Notes under the pieces: generated by a model | What the model saw: the letters and a program-made list of their open reading frames with translations, nothing else | Databases searched by the model: none | Told to the model about the DNA's origin: nothing | Assembly: GCF_900103875.1 (NCBI RefSeq) | Contig: NZ_LT629705.1 | Location: forward strand, 5,775,001-5,839,000 | DNA from: Pseudomonas arsenicoxydans | GTDB taxonomy: Bacteria > Pseudomonadota > Gammaproteobacteria > Pseudomonadales > Pseudomonadaceae | Direction of reading: 5' to 3' | Length of the DNA stretch: 64,000 bases | Program-made: the position numbers and the translations under genes | Shown here: piece after piece, positions 54,481 through 63,394 of the stretch | How positions within the stretch are numbered: the stretch's first letter is position 1 | How the letters are laid out: each line of letters starts with the position of its first letter

Positions 54481-55251
54481 GTGACACCACTCATGATCAC
54501 CCTGCTAGTCGTAGCCGGGATCGCACTATTGATCGCCATTGGCTACATGAACCATGTGGTGGAAAACAACAAGCTGGAAAAGGCCCGTACCAAGGTTGAA
54601 CTCAACGACCGCCTGCGTCGCTGTGGTGAAATCACCGAGACCTTCCCTGGCCAGTTGATGACGCCGGCGCTCAAGCTGCTGCTGACTCGCCTGGAACTGA
54701 ACGTCTGCCAGCGCCTGCTCAACCTGGAAAAAACCAGCACCAACCTCAAGGCCCGCATCAGCGAACTGCAGGCCCTCGTCGCCCAAGGCGAATCGATCCC
54801 GGTCAACAACCCACCGGCCCCGATCCAGACCGAAGCCAAAGCCAAGGACGTGCGCTTTCTGCTCGAAGCCCTGCATGGCCAAATCACCCGTGCCGCCCAA
54901 GACGGTTTCCTGCCGACCAACGAAGCCAAGCGCTGGATCCGCGAAGTGCGCCACATTCTGGTGCTGCTGCACATCGAGTTCTTCAACAACCTTGGCCAGC
55001 AATGCCTGCAACAGAACCAGCCAGGCCAGGCCCGCCTTGCTTTCGAACGCGGCGTGCAATACCTGCGCAAACAACAGGAACCCCAGGCCTACGCCGAACA
55101 ACTCGAATACCTGGAAAAACTCCTGGCACGCGCCAACGCCATGGTGATGGACAACATCGCAGCGGTTGAAAGCGAAACAAACCAATTGAACGAAGGCCTC
55201 AAAGAAGTCGAGGCAGATGCGGACTGGAAGAAGAAAGTGATCTACGACTGA
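54481..55251 (+). CDS. membrane-anchored protein of unknown function
   Basis: This protein of 256 residues starts at GTG 54481, seven bases after AAAGAGGT. Residues 5-24 form one N-terminal membrane helix; the rest is charged, Gln- and Glu-rich and mainly helical, with two likely coiled-coil stretches (residues about 75-110 and 190-250). A TPR-like segment is suggested by QQCLQQNQPGQARLAFERGVQYLRKQ. It lies upstream of the tRNA operon on the opposite strand. I do not recognise a named family. A terminator follows the stop. Confidence 0.75.
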   Translation: MTPLMITLLVVAGIALLIAIGYMNHVVENNKLEKARTKVELNDRLRRCGEITETFPGQLMTPALKLLLTRLELNVCQRLLNLEKTSTNLKARISELQALVAQGESIPVNNPPAPIQTEAKAKDVRFLLEALHGQITRAAQDGFLPTNEAKRWIREVRHILVLLHIEFFNNLGQQCLQQNQPGQARLAFERGVQYLRKQQEPQAYAEQLEYLEKLLARANAMVMDNIAAVESETNQLNEGLKEVEADADWKKKVIYD

Positions 55252-55264
55252 TCAAAAAAATTAA

Positions 55265-55292
55265 AGAAGCCACCGCAAGGTGGCTTTTTTTT
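55265..55292 (+). terminator. terminator after the membrane-anchored protein gene
   Basis: AGCCACC (55268-55274), loop GCAA and GGTGGCT (55279-55285) are followed by a T run. It lies about 15 bases after the stop. Confidence 0.9.
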
Positions 55293-55332
55293 GGGTTGGA
55301 TTTGATTAGGAAATACATCCGAAGAGACAGGG

Positions 55333-55457
55333 TTGGCTGTCAGGCCGCCATCGCTGGCAAGCCAGCTCCCACAGGTTCGGTGTACACCTGCAAGAGATTG
55401 GTCGGCTGGCAGGCCGCCATCGCTGCGATGCTGCGACCCGACAGGCCAGCTCCCACA
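55333..55457. repeat. two directly repeated REP-like units
   Basis: GGCTGNCAGGCCGCCATCGCTG occurs at about 55334 and again at about 55403 in the same orientation, each followed by CCAGCTCCCACAG. The second unit has an extra 15-20 bases in its loop. They start the 612-base gene-free stretch 55252-55863. Confidence 0.75.
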
Positions 55458-55563
55458 GTAAATCGAGGCGTACCGCCCGCTCTTCACCACTCAATAGGCC
55501 GAGCGGTAGCTCGCCTGCAGCTCTTGATCTTGATCCACCCGCCCCTTCGGGAGGCTGAGTGGA

Positions 55564-55669
55564 GGCGTTCATCTGGGGGGCAGGCGCGTAGCGCCGTTCG
55601 ACGAAGTCGAACACATCGAGAGGAGGTTGAAGCGAAGCCAACCGGAGGCGATGCCCCCAGATGAATGCC
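55564..55669. repeat. multi-branched palindromic element
   Basis: Outer arms of 16 bases (55564-55579 and 55654-55669, pairing with one G-T wobble) enclose three inner hairpins: GGCGC/GCGCC (55583-55595), GTTCGAC/GTCGAAC (55596-55612) and GGTTG/CAACC (55625-55643). The shape is a closed four-way junction. The surrounding sequence, to about 55860, has the look of a repeated fluorescens-group intergenic element and shows no credible gene; open frames across it are not coding. Confidence 0.7.
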
Positions 55670-55863
55670 GGAACGAAGGAACACCGAGCCCCAGCGAGGG
55701 GCCGGACGCCGGGGCAAGACCTTTTGGTTCCTTTTGGGGCGTTTGCCAAAAGGGACTCGCCGTAAGGGCGAAACCGCCAGCCGCCATCACCGCAGCAACG
55801 GATATACACCCATTCAACAACAGCATGGTCGGCCCAAAGGCCGCCACTACACCGCGCAAATGG

Positions 55864-57828
55864 TCAGAGCCGAAAGTGCCCCACCATCCCCTTCAACTCA
55901 ACCCCCAACTGCGCCAACTCAATACTCGACGCCGCATTCCCCTGCATCGCCAGCGAAGACTGATCCGCACTCGCACGGATACTCGTCACACTGCGATTAA
56001 TCTCCTCAGCCACCGAACTCTGCTCCTCGGCTGCCGCAGCAATCTGCTGGTTCATCTGCTGAATCAACGACACCGCCGCCGCAATACTCCCCAACGCACT
56101 CTCAGTCTGCAAAGCGTCACTCACCGCCAGCTTAACCAACTCACCACTGCTCTGAATCTGTCGCACCGACGACTGCGCCGCCGAACGCAGGGCACTCACC
56201 AGACGCTCGATCTCCTCAGTCGACTGCTGAGTCCGCTTGGCCAGTGCCCGAACCTCATCAGCCACCACCGCAAACCCCCTGCCCTGCTCACCGGCCCGCG
56301 CGGCCTCGATAGCCGCATTGAGCGCCAACAGATTGGTTTGCTCGGCAACACTTTTGATCACACTGAGCACCGTGCCGATGTTCTGAATTTCCGCACTCAA
56401 GCTTTCGATACTCGAACTCGCCGAAGTCGCCGAATCCGCCAGCTGCTCAATCCGCGCCATACTCTGACGCACCACCTGCTGGCCGCTTTCAACCTTGTCA
56501 TCGGCCGTCTGCGCAGCTTGCGCAGCTTCCTCGGCGTTACGCGCAACATCGTGCACCGTCGCCGTCATCTGATTCATCGCCGTGGCAACCTGCTCGGTTT
56601 CTTCCTTCTGACTGCTGACCTCAAGGTTGGTCTGCTCGGTCACCGCCGACAGCGACTGTGCCGAGCTCGCCAACTGCTCGATGCCGGCCTGCAAGCCACT
56701 AACGATGGTGCTCAGGCCAGCCCCCATCTGTTGCATCGCCTGCATCAACTGGCCGATCTCGTCACGGCGCGTCACTTCGACCGTTGCACTCAAGTCGCCA
56801 GCGGCGATCTGCTGAGCCACACGGATCACACTGCGCAGCGGCGCCACGATCAAACGGGTAATCACCCATGCCGCAATCAACCCCACCAGCAACGCCAGCG
56901 CCGACGACCCGATGATCAGCATTGAATTCTTTTTCAGCTCGGTCTGCATCGACTGATCTTCGGCGACATAGGCCTGATCCACCCGCTCCATCACCTGCGC
57001 GGCGCGCTGGTGCAACTGCTCGTAGACGGTTTTTTCCTGGGCCAACAGGCCGGTGTATTCAGCCAGCTTTTCGCTGAAACCGCCGATGTGGCCAGACACT
57101 TCATTAAGGACTGTCAGATAGCCCTCATCCTTGACCGTGCTTTTCAACTGCTCGGCCTGAGCCAGCGCCTGATCGGCCTGCTCGATCTTGCCCTGGCCTG
57201 CGCTGTCGTCACCCTTGCGGCTCTGGTCCAGACGCACGCGCGCTTCATTCATGGCCTGTAGCATCAACCGTGACACCTGGCTGACCTGACTGGCCTGCTC
57301 GATAAATTGCCCGCCGTCCTTGCCCTCGGACTGTTTCAAGGTATAGGCGCCGTCATCAGCCAGCCCGGACTGCAGCACATCAAGGTTATTGGCCACGCTG
57401 GACACCGACCAACTGGCCATTTCCAGCGCCAGATCCTTGGCCTGGCTCAGCGAGACGAACTCGTCGAACGCCTTGCGATAAGCCCCCAGAGACTGCTCGA
57501 CGTCGTTCATCACCGGCACATTGGCGGCCGTTTGAGCCTTGAGTTGAGTCGCCAGGGCGACCAAGGCGTCTACGCCTTCGCGCAGCGCATCAGCGGTCTT
57601 CGGATTGCCGTGCAAGGCGTACTCCTGCTCCAGCAGTCGCACTTTGAGCAAGCCACTGTTGAGCGACGACATCTGCTTGAGCCCGTCGAAGCGATGACTG
57701 ATGGTTTGCAGGGACCATACGCCGATGGCTGCCACCAGTGCTGTCAGCAGCAGCACCAATAAAAACCCTACACCCATTTTTTTCGCCATACCGAGGTTGG
57801 CAAAACGTCCTTGCACGGCCGAAATCAT
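55864..57828 (-). CDS. methyl-accepting chemotaxis protein
   Basis: This chemoreceptor of 654 residues has a membrane helix near residues 18-40, a periplasmic domain of about 250 residues that looks all-helical (HBM-like), a second helix ([21 protein letters not shown]), HAMP, and a signalling domain with the invariant hairpin tip [38 protein letters not shown]. It ends GMVGHFRL without a CheR-binding pentapeptide. The ATG at 57828 follows AGGGGA by 9 bases. HBM receptors often sense organic acids; the ligand here is unknown. Confidence 0.9.
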   Translation of the reverse strand: MISAVQGRFANLGMAKKMGVGFLLVLLLTALVAAIGVWSLQTISHRFDGLKQMSSLNSGLLKVRLLEQEYALHGNPKTADALREGVDALVALATQLKAQTAANVPVMNDVEQSLGAYRKAFDEFVSLSQAKDLALEMASWSVSSVANNLDVLQSGLADDGAYTLKQSEGKDGGQFIEQASQVSQVSRLMLQAMNEARVRLDQSRKGDDSAGQGKIEQADQALAQAEQLKSTVKDEGYLTVLNEVSGHIGGFSEKLAEYTGLLAQEKTVYEQLHQRAAQVMERVDQAYVAEDQSMQTELKKNSMLIIGSSALALLVGLIAAWVITRLIVAPLRSVIRVAQQIAAGDLSATVEVTRRDEIGQLMQAMQQMGAGLSTIVSGLQAGIEQLASSAQSLSAVTEQTNLEVSSQKEETEQVATAMNQMTATVHDVARNAEEAAQAAQTADDKVESGQQVVRQSMARIEQLADSATSASSSIESLSAEIQNIGTVLSVIKSVAEQTNLLALNAAIEAARAGEQGRGFAVVADEVRALAKRTQQSTEEIERLVSALRSAAQSSVRQIQSSGELVKLAVSDALQTESALGSIAAAVSLIQQMNQQIAAAAEEQSSVAEEINRSVTSIRASADQSSLAMQGNAASSIELAQLGVELKGMVGHFRL

Positions 57829-57945
57829 TGCGCTTAGTCCCCTGACATAGTCTGTTGAAGCAGATTCGCAATGGGCATACGCCAACACAAGTCTCTGGCG
57901 TCGGAATAATGGCAAAAAGCTACGCCCACGTCGTTTTCAGAACGC

Positions 57946-59328
57946 TTAAGGTCGATTCAGAGTAGTGGCCTGAAAAAATGCCCGGGCGCGAGGATCACAC
58001 GCATACGCCACGTTGATACGCTGCCAGTCGCCAGGTTCACCGCCGGGGTTGAATGCGCTGGCGGAAGACAGCAACACACCAAAACGCCGGGCTTGCGTGC
58101 GCACCTGAGCATAGTCGGACATCCGTGATCGCGCCCAGATGAACAAGCCTGCGTCGGGCTTGCCGAAGACCTCCCATTCGGCGTCCTCGAGCACTTGCAG
58201 GGCGGCCTGCCGGTCAGTGTTCAAACGCAGGCGCTGGCGTTGAACCAGTTTGCGATAGGCGCCGCTGGCCAACAGACAAGCCAGCACCGATTCGCCGAAC
58301 CTTGAGGCACCCATACTGCTGATCATCTTGACCTCGGCCAGCCGCGAAATAACCTCGCTACCGGCCACGACAAAGCCGAGCCGCAATGAACTGCTGAGGG
58401 TTTTGGAGTAGCTGCCGACGTAAATCACGTGGTCATCGATACCCAACGCGGCGAGGCGAGTGCCGGGGCCACTGTGCAAGTCCGCATAAACGTCATCTTC
58501 GATCACCAGCACCCCATGGGTTTTGGTCAGTTGCGCAATTTGCCGCGCCACCACGGGTGCAAGGCTGCTGCCCGTAGGGTTGTGGCAGAAGCTGTTGATG
58601 AACAGCGCACGGGGGCGGTACTTCGCCAACAGCGTTTGAAGCACCTGCACATCTGGCCCGAGCGGGGTGCGCGGCACCTCGATCATCTGCACACCGTGCA
58701 GCCTGAGCAGATCGAACAACAGCGAATAACCCGGACGTTCCACCACCACGCAATCCCCGGGATTGAGCAAAGTGCGCACGATCAGGTCGAGGCCGTGACT
58801 GGCTCCGGCTGTCGTCAGGATGCGGTTCTCGTCGACTTCAATGCTGAGCAGTTCGAGGCGTTTGCGAATCTGCTGGCGCAAGACCGGCAACCCCAGGGAG
58901 GTGCTGTAGCTGAACAGCCCGGCCATATCGGTACGGCTGACCTGACGAATCGCGTAGCTCAGATCGTCCGTTTCCCGCCAGCGTTCGGGCAAACCGCCGC
59001 AACCCAGTTTGAGTTCGCCCGCAGCGCCGCCGTGCTTCATCTCAGCGCCCTCGAACCACGGACAATCCTGTTGTTCCTGAGCGACCGGCGCAGGAATGGC
59101 AACAATGAAACCGGCGCGATGGCGCGATGCCAGAACGCCCTCGGCCACCAGGCGCTCGCAGGCTTCGACGACGCAAGACTGACTGAGCAGATTGACCCTC
59201 GCGATGTGCCGCGCCGAAGGCAGACGCGCTCCCGGCATCAGCTCGTTATGACGCACCCAGCCAGCCAATGCGTCAACGATTTGCTGTACGACCGGCACCA
59301 ATGCCTGTCGATCAATTCTCAATTCCAT
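57946..59328 (-). CDS. MocR-type regulator (GntR helix-turn-helix fused to aminotransferase fold)
   Basis: This protein of 460 residues has a GntR winged helix at residues about 5-75 (LPSARHIARVNLLSQSCVVEACERLVAEGVL) and a fold-type-I aminotransferase domain. The PLP Lys is in VGSYSKTLSSSLRLGFV near residue 300, with NSFCHNPTG and EDDVYADL upstream. MocR proteins sense PLP or its adducts and regulate neighbouring genes. A TTG at 59334 has a better-spaced AGGAG, so the true start may be two codons longer. It has no divergent partner, so its target is unclear. Confidence 0.87.
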   Translation of the reverse strand: MELRIDRQALVPVVQQIVDALAGWVRHNELMPGARLPSARHIARVNLLSQSCVVEACERLVAEGVLASRHRAGFIVAIPAPVAQEQQDCPWFEGAEMKHGGAAGELKLGCGGLPERWRETDDLSYAIRQVSRTDMAGLFSYSTSLGLPVLRQQIRKRLELLSIEVDENRILTTAGASHGLDLIVRTLLNPGDCVVVERPGYSLLFDLLRLHGVQMIEVPRTPLGPDVQVLQTLLAKYRPRALFINSFCHNPTGSSLAPVVARQIAQLTKTHGVLVIEDDVYADLHSGPGTRLAALGIDDHVIYVGSYSKTLSSSLRLGFVVAGSEVISRLAEVKMISSMGASRFGESVLACLLASGAYRKLVQRQRLRLNTDRQAALQVLEDAEWEVFGKPDAGLFIWARSRMSDYAQVRTQARRFGVLLSSASAFNPGGEPGDWQRINVAYACDPRARAFFQATTLNRP

Positions 59329-59462
59329 GAGCAAGCAAACTCCTGTCCATTTGCGGGAAACAGTTAATCACAGGTGTGCCGGATCGGCTGTGCGACAACG
59401 CCGCCAAAACCCTCGGTTCTAACCATTTGAAACACATTGTCGGGCCCTTTCCCGCGACCATG

Positions 59463-59490
59463 AAAAAGCCCGCACGGATGCGGGCTTTTT
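59463..59490. terminator. terminator after the SDR gene
   Basis: AAGCCCGCA and TGCGGGCTT form a 9-base stem with a 4-base loop, flanked by A and T runs, at about 59466-59487. It ends the minus-strand SDR transcript. Confidence 0.88.
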
Positions 59491-59512
59491 CCTACTCGGC
59501 AAGTCCTGGTTT

Positions 59513-60274
59513 TTAGAACGCCGTGACGCCACCATCTACCGCCAGCGAGTGACCGGTGGTGAACGCCGCGCCGTCGCTGCACAGGTACAGCACGGCGCTG
59601 GCAATTTCCTCGACCTTGCCGATGCGCCCGACCGGGTGCATCGCGTTGGCAAACTCGCCCTTCTTCGGGTCCGCTTCGTAGGCTCGGCGGAACATGTCGG
59701 TGTCGATCACCGCCGGGCAGACCGCATTCACGCGAATCTTTTTCTTGGCATACTCGATGGCCGCTGACTTGGTCAGGCCGATCACCGCATGTTTCGATGC
59801 CGCATAAATGCTCATCTTCGGCGCGGCTCCAAGGCCTGCTACCGAAGCGGTGTTGACGATGGCACCGCCGCCTTGGGCCAGCAGCAAGGGCAACTGGTAC
59901 TTCATGCACAACCAGACGCCTTTGACATTGACGCCCATGATCGCGTCGAACTCGTCAAGGGTGCCGTCGGCCAATTTGCCTTTCTCGATCTCGATGCCCG
60001 CGTTGTTGAAGGCATAGTCCAGACGGCCGTATGTCTTCACCACTTCGTCCATCAGATGTTTGACTTCGCTTTCCACCGTGACGTTGCAGCGCACGAAGGT
60101 CGCTTCGCCGCCCGCCGTACGAATCAACGCTACGGTGCCTTCGCCTCCGGCCGTGTCGAGGTCGGCCACCACCACTTTCAACCCTTCAGCGGCGAATGCC
60201 TGGGCGGTCGCGCGGCCAATACCGTTGGCAGCGCCGGTCACAACAGCGACCTGGCCGGAAAACGTCATGCTCAT
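59513..60274 (-). CDS. short-chain dehydrogenase/reductase
   Basis: This SDR of 253 residues has cofactor motif TGAANGIG near residue 13, NNAG near 90, the Ser in NTASVAG and YAASK near 157. The Asp after beta-2 (VVADLDTAGG) suggests NAD rather than NADP. The ATG at 60274 follows GAGGA by 7 bases. It is transcribed away from the CurA-type reductase gene, with 234 bases between starts. Substrate unknown; glucose/ribitol-type SDRs of this length are common. Confidence 0.85.
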   Translation of the reverse strand: MSMTFSGQVAVVTGAANGIGRATAQAFAAEGLKVVVADLDTAGGEGTVALIRTAGGEATFVRCNVTVESEVKHLMDEVVKTYGRLDYAFNNAGIEIEKGKLADGTLDEFDAIMGVNVKGVWLCMKYQLPLLLAQGGGAIVNTASVAGLGAAPKMSIYAASKHAVIGLTKSAAIEYAKKKIRVNAVCPAVIDTDMFRRAYEADPKKGEFANAMHPVGRIGKVEEIASAVLYLCSDGAAFTTGHSLAVDGGVTAF

Positions 60275-60508
60275 TGTTATGTCCTCTGGAAGAAGATGCG
60301 GGGGATCACGTGTTCCCAGTCTAGGCACAGGGCTTTCGACACGGCAGCACTATCAGAGGCCCGGTTGGGTGACCATGAGTTGCAGTGATAGAACTGCCGC
60401 ATCGACTATCACTGCACTGGATTGATGTGCATTCGCCACATCAGCCGACCTTGCGGCTTCGATCATGAAGGTCTATCAACAAGGCTTCATTCATCTTGAG
60501 TGCCTGTC

Positions 60509-61513
60509 ATGACTACCCAGACCAATCGCCAATTCCTGCTCGCCAAACGACCGGTGGGCGCGGCGACCCGCGAGACCTTCACCTATAAGGAAGTACCGGT
60601 CGGCGAACCGGCCGCGGGTCAGATCCTGGTCAAAAACGAATACCTGTCCCTCGACCCGGCGATGCGTGGCTGGATGAACGAAGGCAAGTCCTACATTCCA
60701 CCGGTCGGTATCGGTGAAGTCATGCGCGCATTGGGCGTAGGCAAAGTCGTTGCCTCGAACAATCCCGGCTTTGCGGTCGGGGACTACGTCAACGGCGCCT
60801 TGGGTGTGCAGGATTATTTCCTTGGCGAGCCACGGGGTTTCTACAAGGTCGATCCTAAACTGGCGCCACTGCCGCGCTACCTGTCCGCCCTGGGCATGAC
60901 CGGCATGACCGCTTATTTCGCCCTGCTCGAAGTCGGCGCCCCCAAAGAAGGTGACACCGTAGTGCTGTCAGGCGCGGCCGGTGCAGTGGGCAGCATTGCC
61001 GGGCAGATTGCCAAGATCAAAGGCTGTCGCGTGATTGGCATCGCGGGCGGCGCGGACAAGTGCAAATTCCTGATCGACGAACTGGGGTTCGACGGCGCCA
61101 TCGACTACAAAAACGAAGACGTGCATGCCGGACTCAAGCGTGAATGCCCGAAAGGCGTCGACGTGTACTTCGACAACGTTGGCGGCGATATTCTCGACGC
61201 GGTTCTGAGCCGCATCAACATGAAGGCGCGGGTAGTGATTTGCGGTGCCATCAGCCAATACAACAACAAGGAAGCGGTCAAGGGTCCGGCCAACTACCTG
61301 GCATTGCTGGTCAATCGCGCGCGAATGGAAGGTTTTGTGGTGATGGACTATGCCGCGCAGTTCGCCGCCGCCGGACAGGAAATGGCCGGCTGGATGGCCA
61401 AGGGGCAGCTCAAGAGCAAGGAAGATATCGTTGAAGGTCTGGAGACGTTCCCGGAGACGCTGATGAAATTGTTCAGCGGCGAGAATTTCGGGAAGCTCGT
61501 ACTGAAGGTCTAA
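60509..61513 (+). CDS. NADP-dependent oxidoreductase (CurA / leukotriene B4 dehydrogenase type)
   Basis: This protein of 334 residues belongs to the zinc-free MDR group of alkenal/one reductases. SGAAGAVGSIAGQIAKIKGCRVIGIAGG near residue 155 is the NADP site, and YFDNVGGDILDAVLSRINMKARVVICGAISQYN is typical of CurA/PTGR. Such enzymes reduce the double bond of alpha,beta-unsaturated carbonyls, a detoxification role. The ATG at 60509 is chosen over a GTG three codons earlier. It stands alone; a REPIN follows. Confidence 0.88.
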   Translation: MTTQTNRQFLLAKRPVGAATRETFTYKEVPVGEPAAGQILVKNEYLSLDPAMRGWMNEGKSYIPPVGIGEVMRALGVGKVVASNNPGFAVGDYVNGALGVQDYFLGEPRGFYKVDPKLAPLPRYLSALGMTGMTAYFALLEVGAPKEGDTVVLSGAAGAVGSIAGQIAKIKGCRVIGIAGGADKCKFLIDELGFDGAIDYKNEDVHAGLKRECPKGVDVYFDNVGGDILDAVLSRINMKARVVICGAISQYNNKEAVKGPANYLALLVNRARMEGFVVMDYAAQFAAAGQEMAGWMAKGQLKSKEDIVEGLETFPETLMKLFSGENFGKLVLKV

Positions 61514-61540
61514 CCCAGTATCTGAAAAAACCACAAAACC

Positions 61541-61630
61541 CGTGGGAGCGGGCTTGCCCGCGATGGCGGTATATCAGTCAACATTACAATCGACTGACAC
61601 GCCCTCATCGCGGGCAAGCCCGCTCCCACA
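61541..61630. repeat. REPIN between the CurA-type gene and pyrF
   Basis: A near-perfect inverted pair of the REP core GGGAGCGGGCTTGCCCGCG (61543-61562) and its complement (61608-61627) is separated by about 45 bases, between two convergent genes. Confidence 0.92.
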
Positions 61631-61643
61631 GGGTCCGCGGTGT

Positions 61644-62342
61644 TTAGGCGATTTCAGCCACTACGTCGGCCAACGCCTTGGCCGGATCGGCCGCCTGGCT
61701 GATCGGACGGCCGATCACCAGATAATCGGAACCGGCATCCAGCGCCTGACGCGGTGTCAGGATACGGCGCTGATCGTCCTGGGCACTGCCCGCCGGGCGA
61801 ATCCCCGGGGTCACCAGTTGCAGCGACGGGTGAGCCGATTTCAAGGCCTGGGCTTCCAGGGCCGAGCACACCAGACCGTCCATTCCGGCTTTTTCCGCCA
61901 GTGCTGCCAGGCGCAGCACTTGCTCCTGCGGTTCGATATCCAGGCCGATACCCGCCAGATCCTCACGCTCCATGCTGGTCAGCACGGTCACGCCGATCAA
62001 TAGCGGCTTGGGGCCGGTGCGCCGGTCGAGCACTTCACGACAGGCCGCCATCATGCGCAGGCCGCCGGAGCAATGCACATTGACCATCCACACGCCCATT
62101 TCCGCTGCCGCTTTGACCGCCATGGCGGTGGTGTTCGGAATGTCGTGGAACTTGAGGTCCAGGAACACTTCGAAGCCCTTGTCGCGCAAGGTGCCGACGA
62201 TTTCCGAGGCGCAGCTGGTGAACAGTTCCTTGCCGACTTTTACCCGGCACAGTTTCGGGTCCAACTGATCGGCCAGCTTCAGTGCGGCGTCACGGGTGGG
62301 GAAATCCAGGGCGACGATGATAGGAGTCTGGCAGACGGACAT
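61644..62342 (-). CDS. pyrF: orotidine 5'-phosphate decarboxylase
   Basis: This TIM-barrel enzyme of 232 residues makes UMP. It has IVALDFPT near residue 9, the catalytic Lys-Asp array in [10 protein letters not shown] near residue 60, and VTPGIRPAG and YLVIGRPI in the phosphate-binding half. The ATG at 62342 gives the family length. It is a single gene here. Confidence 0.95.
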   Translation of the reverse strand: MSVCQTPIIVALDFPTRDAALKLADQLDPKLCRVKVGKELFTSCASEIVGTLRDKGFEVFLDLKFHDIPNTTAMAVKAAAEMGVWMVNVHCSGGLRMMAACREVLDRRTGPKPLLIGVTVLTSMEREDLAGIGLDIEPQEQVLRLAALAEKAGMDGLVCSALEAQALKSAHPSLQLVTPGIRPAGSAQDDQRRILTPRQALDAGSDYLVIGRPISQAADPAKALADVVAEIA

Positions 62343-62623
62343 GTGCGGGCTCTCAGGCAGGACGAAATCGGCGCGCATTGTAGCGGAACCAGCGCCGCTG
62401 CGGGACCCGATGATCGGTAAATCGTCCCGAAGACTCAGGCAAGACTAGCTGCTGCGCCGATTGTGTCGAGCCTGATACACACCCGACACGCCCACAACAC
62501 CCTTCATCGCTACCTTCGGCAGCCGCAACACGTCCTTACAGCACTTCCCGCCTCCGGGCCGGACGCCTATGCTGAAGCCACAACCTCGCAGCCCATCTTT
62601 GTGGTTGGCAGCCTACCTGGCAG

Positions 62624-63394
62624 ATGAACGCACGCATGCACAGCACCCCAGCACCTTTGAACGACGATCAAAAAGCGCCCGGCGACGACAAGCGCTGGAG
62701 CATTCGCGCCCTGATCGTCGACGATGACGTCCCGATCCGCGAGTTGATGATCGACTATCTCGCCCGGTTCAACATTCACGCCAGCGGCGTCACCGACGGT
62801 GCCGCGATGCGCCTGGCGCTGCAAGCCGAGCATTTCGACGTGGTGGTGCTCGACCTGATGCTGCCTGGCGAAGACGGATTGTCGTTGTGCCGCTGGCTGC
62901 GCGCAGAATCGGACATTCCGATCCTGATGCTGACCGCGCGCTGCGAGCCCACCGACCGGATCATCGGCCTCGAGCTGGGTGCCGACGACTATATGGCCAA
63001 ACCGTTCGAACCGCGCGAACTGGTCGCGCGGATTCAGACCATTCTGCGTCGGGTGCGCGACGATCGTACTGAACAGCGTGCGAACATTCGCTTCGACAAC
63101 TGGCGCCTGAACAGCGTGCTGCGCCAATTGATCGCGGCCGATGGCCTTGTCGTGCCGCTGTCCAACGCCGAATTCCGCCTGCTCTGGGTGTTCATCGAAC
63201 GTCCGCGCCGGGTGCTCAGCCGCGAACAACTGCTCGATGCCGCCCGCGGGCGCTCGATCGAAGCCTTTGATCGCAGCATCGACTTGCTGGTCTCGCGCTT
63301 GCGCCAGAAGCTGGGCGATGACCCCAAAGCCCCACAGTTGATCAAAACCGTTCGCGGTGAAGGTTACCTGTTCGACGCACGAGACATCGGCTGA
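62624..63394 (+). CDS. OmpR-family response regulator
   Basis: This 256-residue protein has a receiver domain with the acidic pair in VDDDVPIRE near residue 33, phospho-acceptor Asp77 in VVVLDLMLP and Lys in YMAKPFEPRE, followed by an OmpR/PhoB winged helix (VLSREQLLDAARG...DRSIDLLVSRLRQKLGDDP...IKTVRGEGYLF). About 25 extra N-terminal residues precede the receiver. The stop overlaps the ATG of the kinase gene (TGATG). An ATG four codons later is an alternative start. The stimulus is unknown. Confidence 0.9.
   Translation: MNARMHSTPAPLNDDQKAPGDDKRWSIRALIVDDDVPIRELMIDYLARFNIHASGVTDGAAMRLALQAEHFDVVVLDLMLPGEDGLSLCRWLRAESDIPILMLTARCEPTDRIIGLELGADDYMAKPFEPRELVARIQTILRRVRDDRTEQRANIRFDNWRLNSVLRQLIAADGLVVPLSNAEFRLLWVFIERPRRVLSREQLLDAARGRSIEAFDRSIDLLVSRLRQKLGDDPKAPQLIKTVRGEGYLFDARDIG

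Noticed and set aside
55627..56925. A 432-codon open frame on the plus strand running from the repeat island into the chemoreceptor gene
   Set aside because: Its first part lies in the palindromic repeat and the rest is antisense to the chemoreceptor signalling domain.
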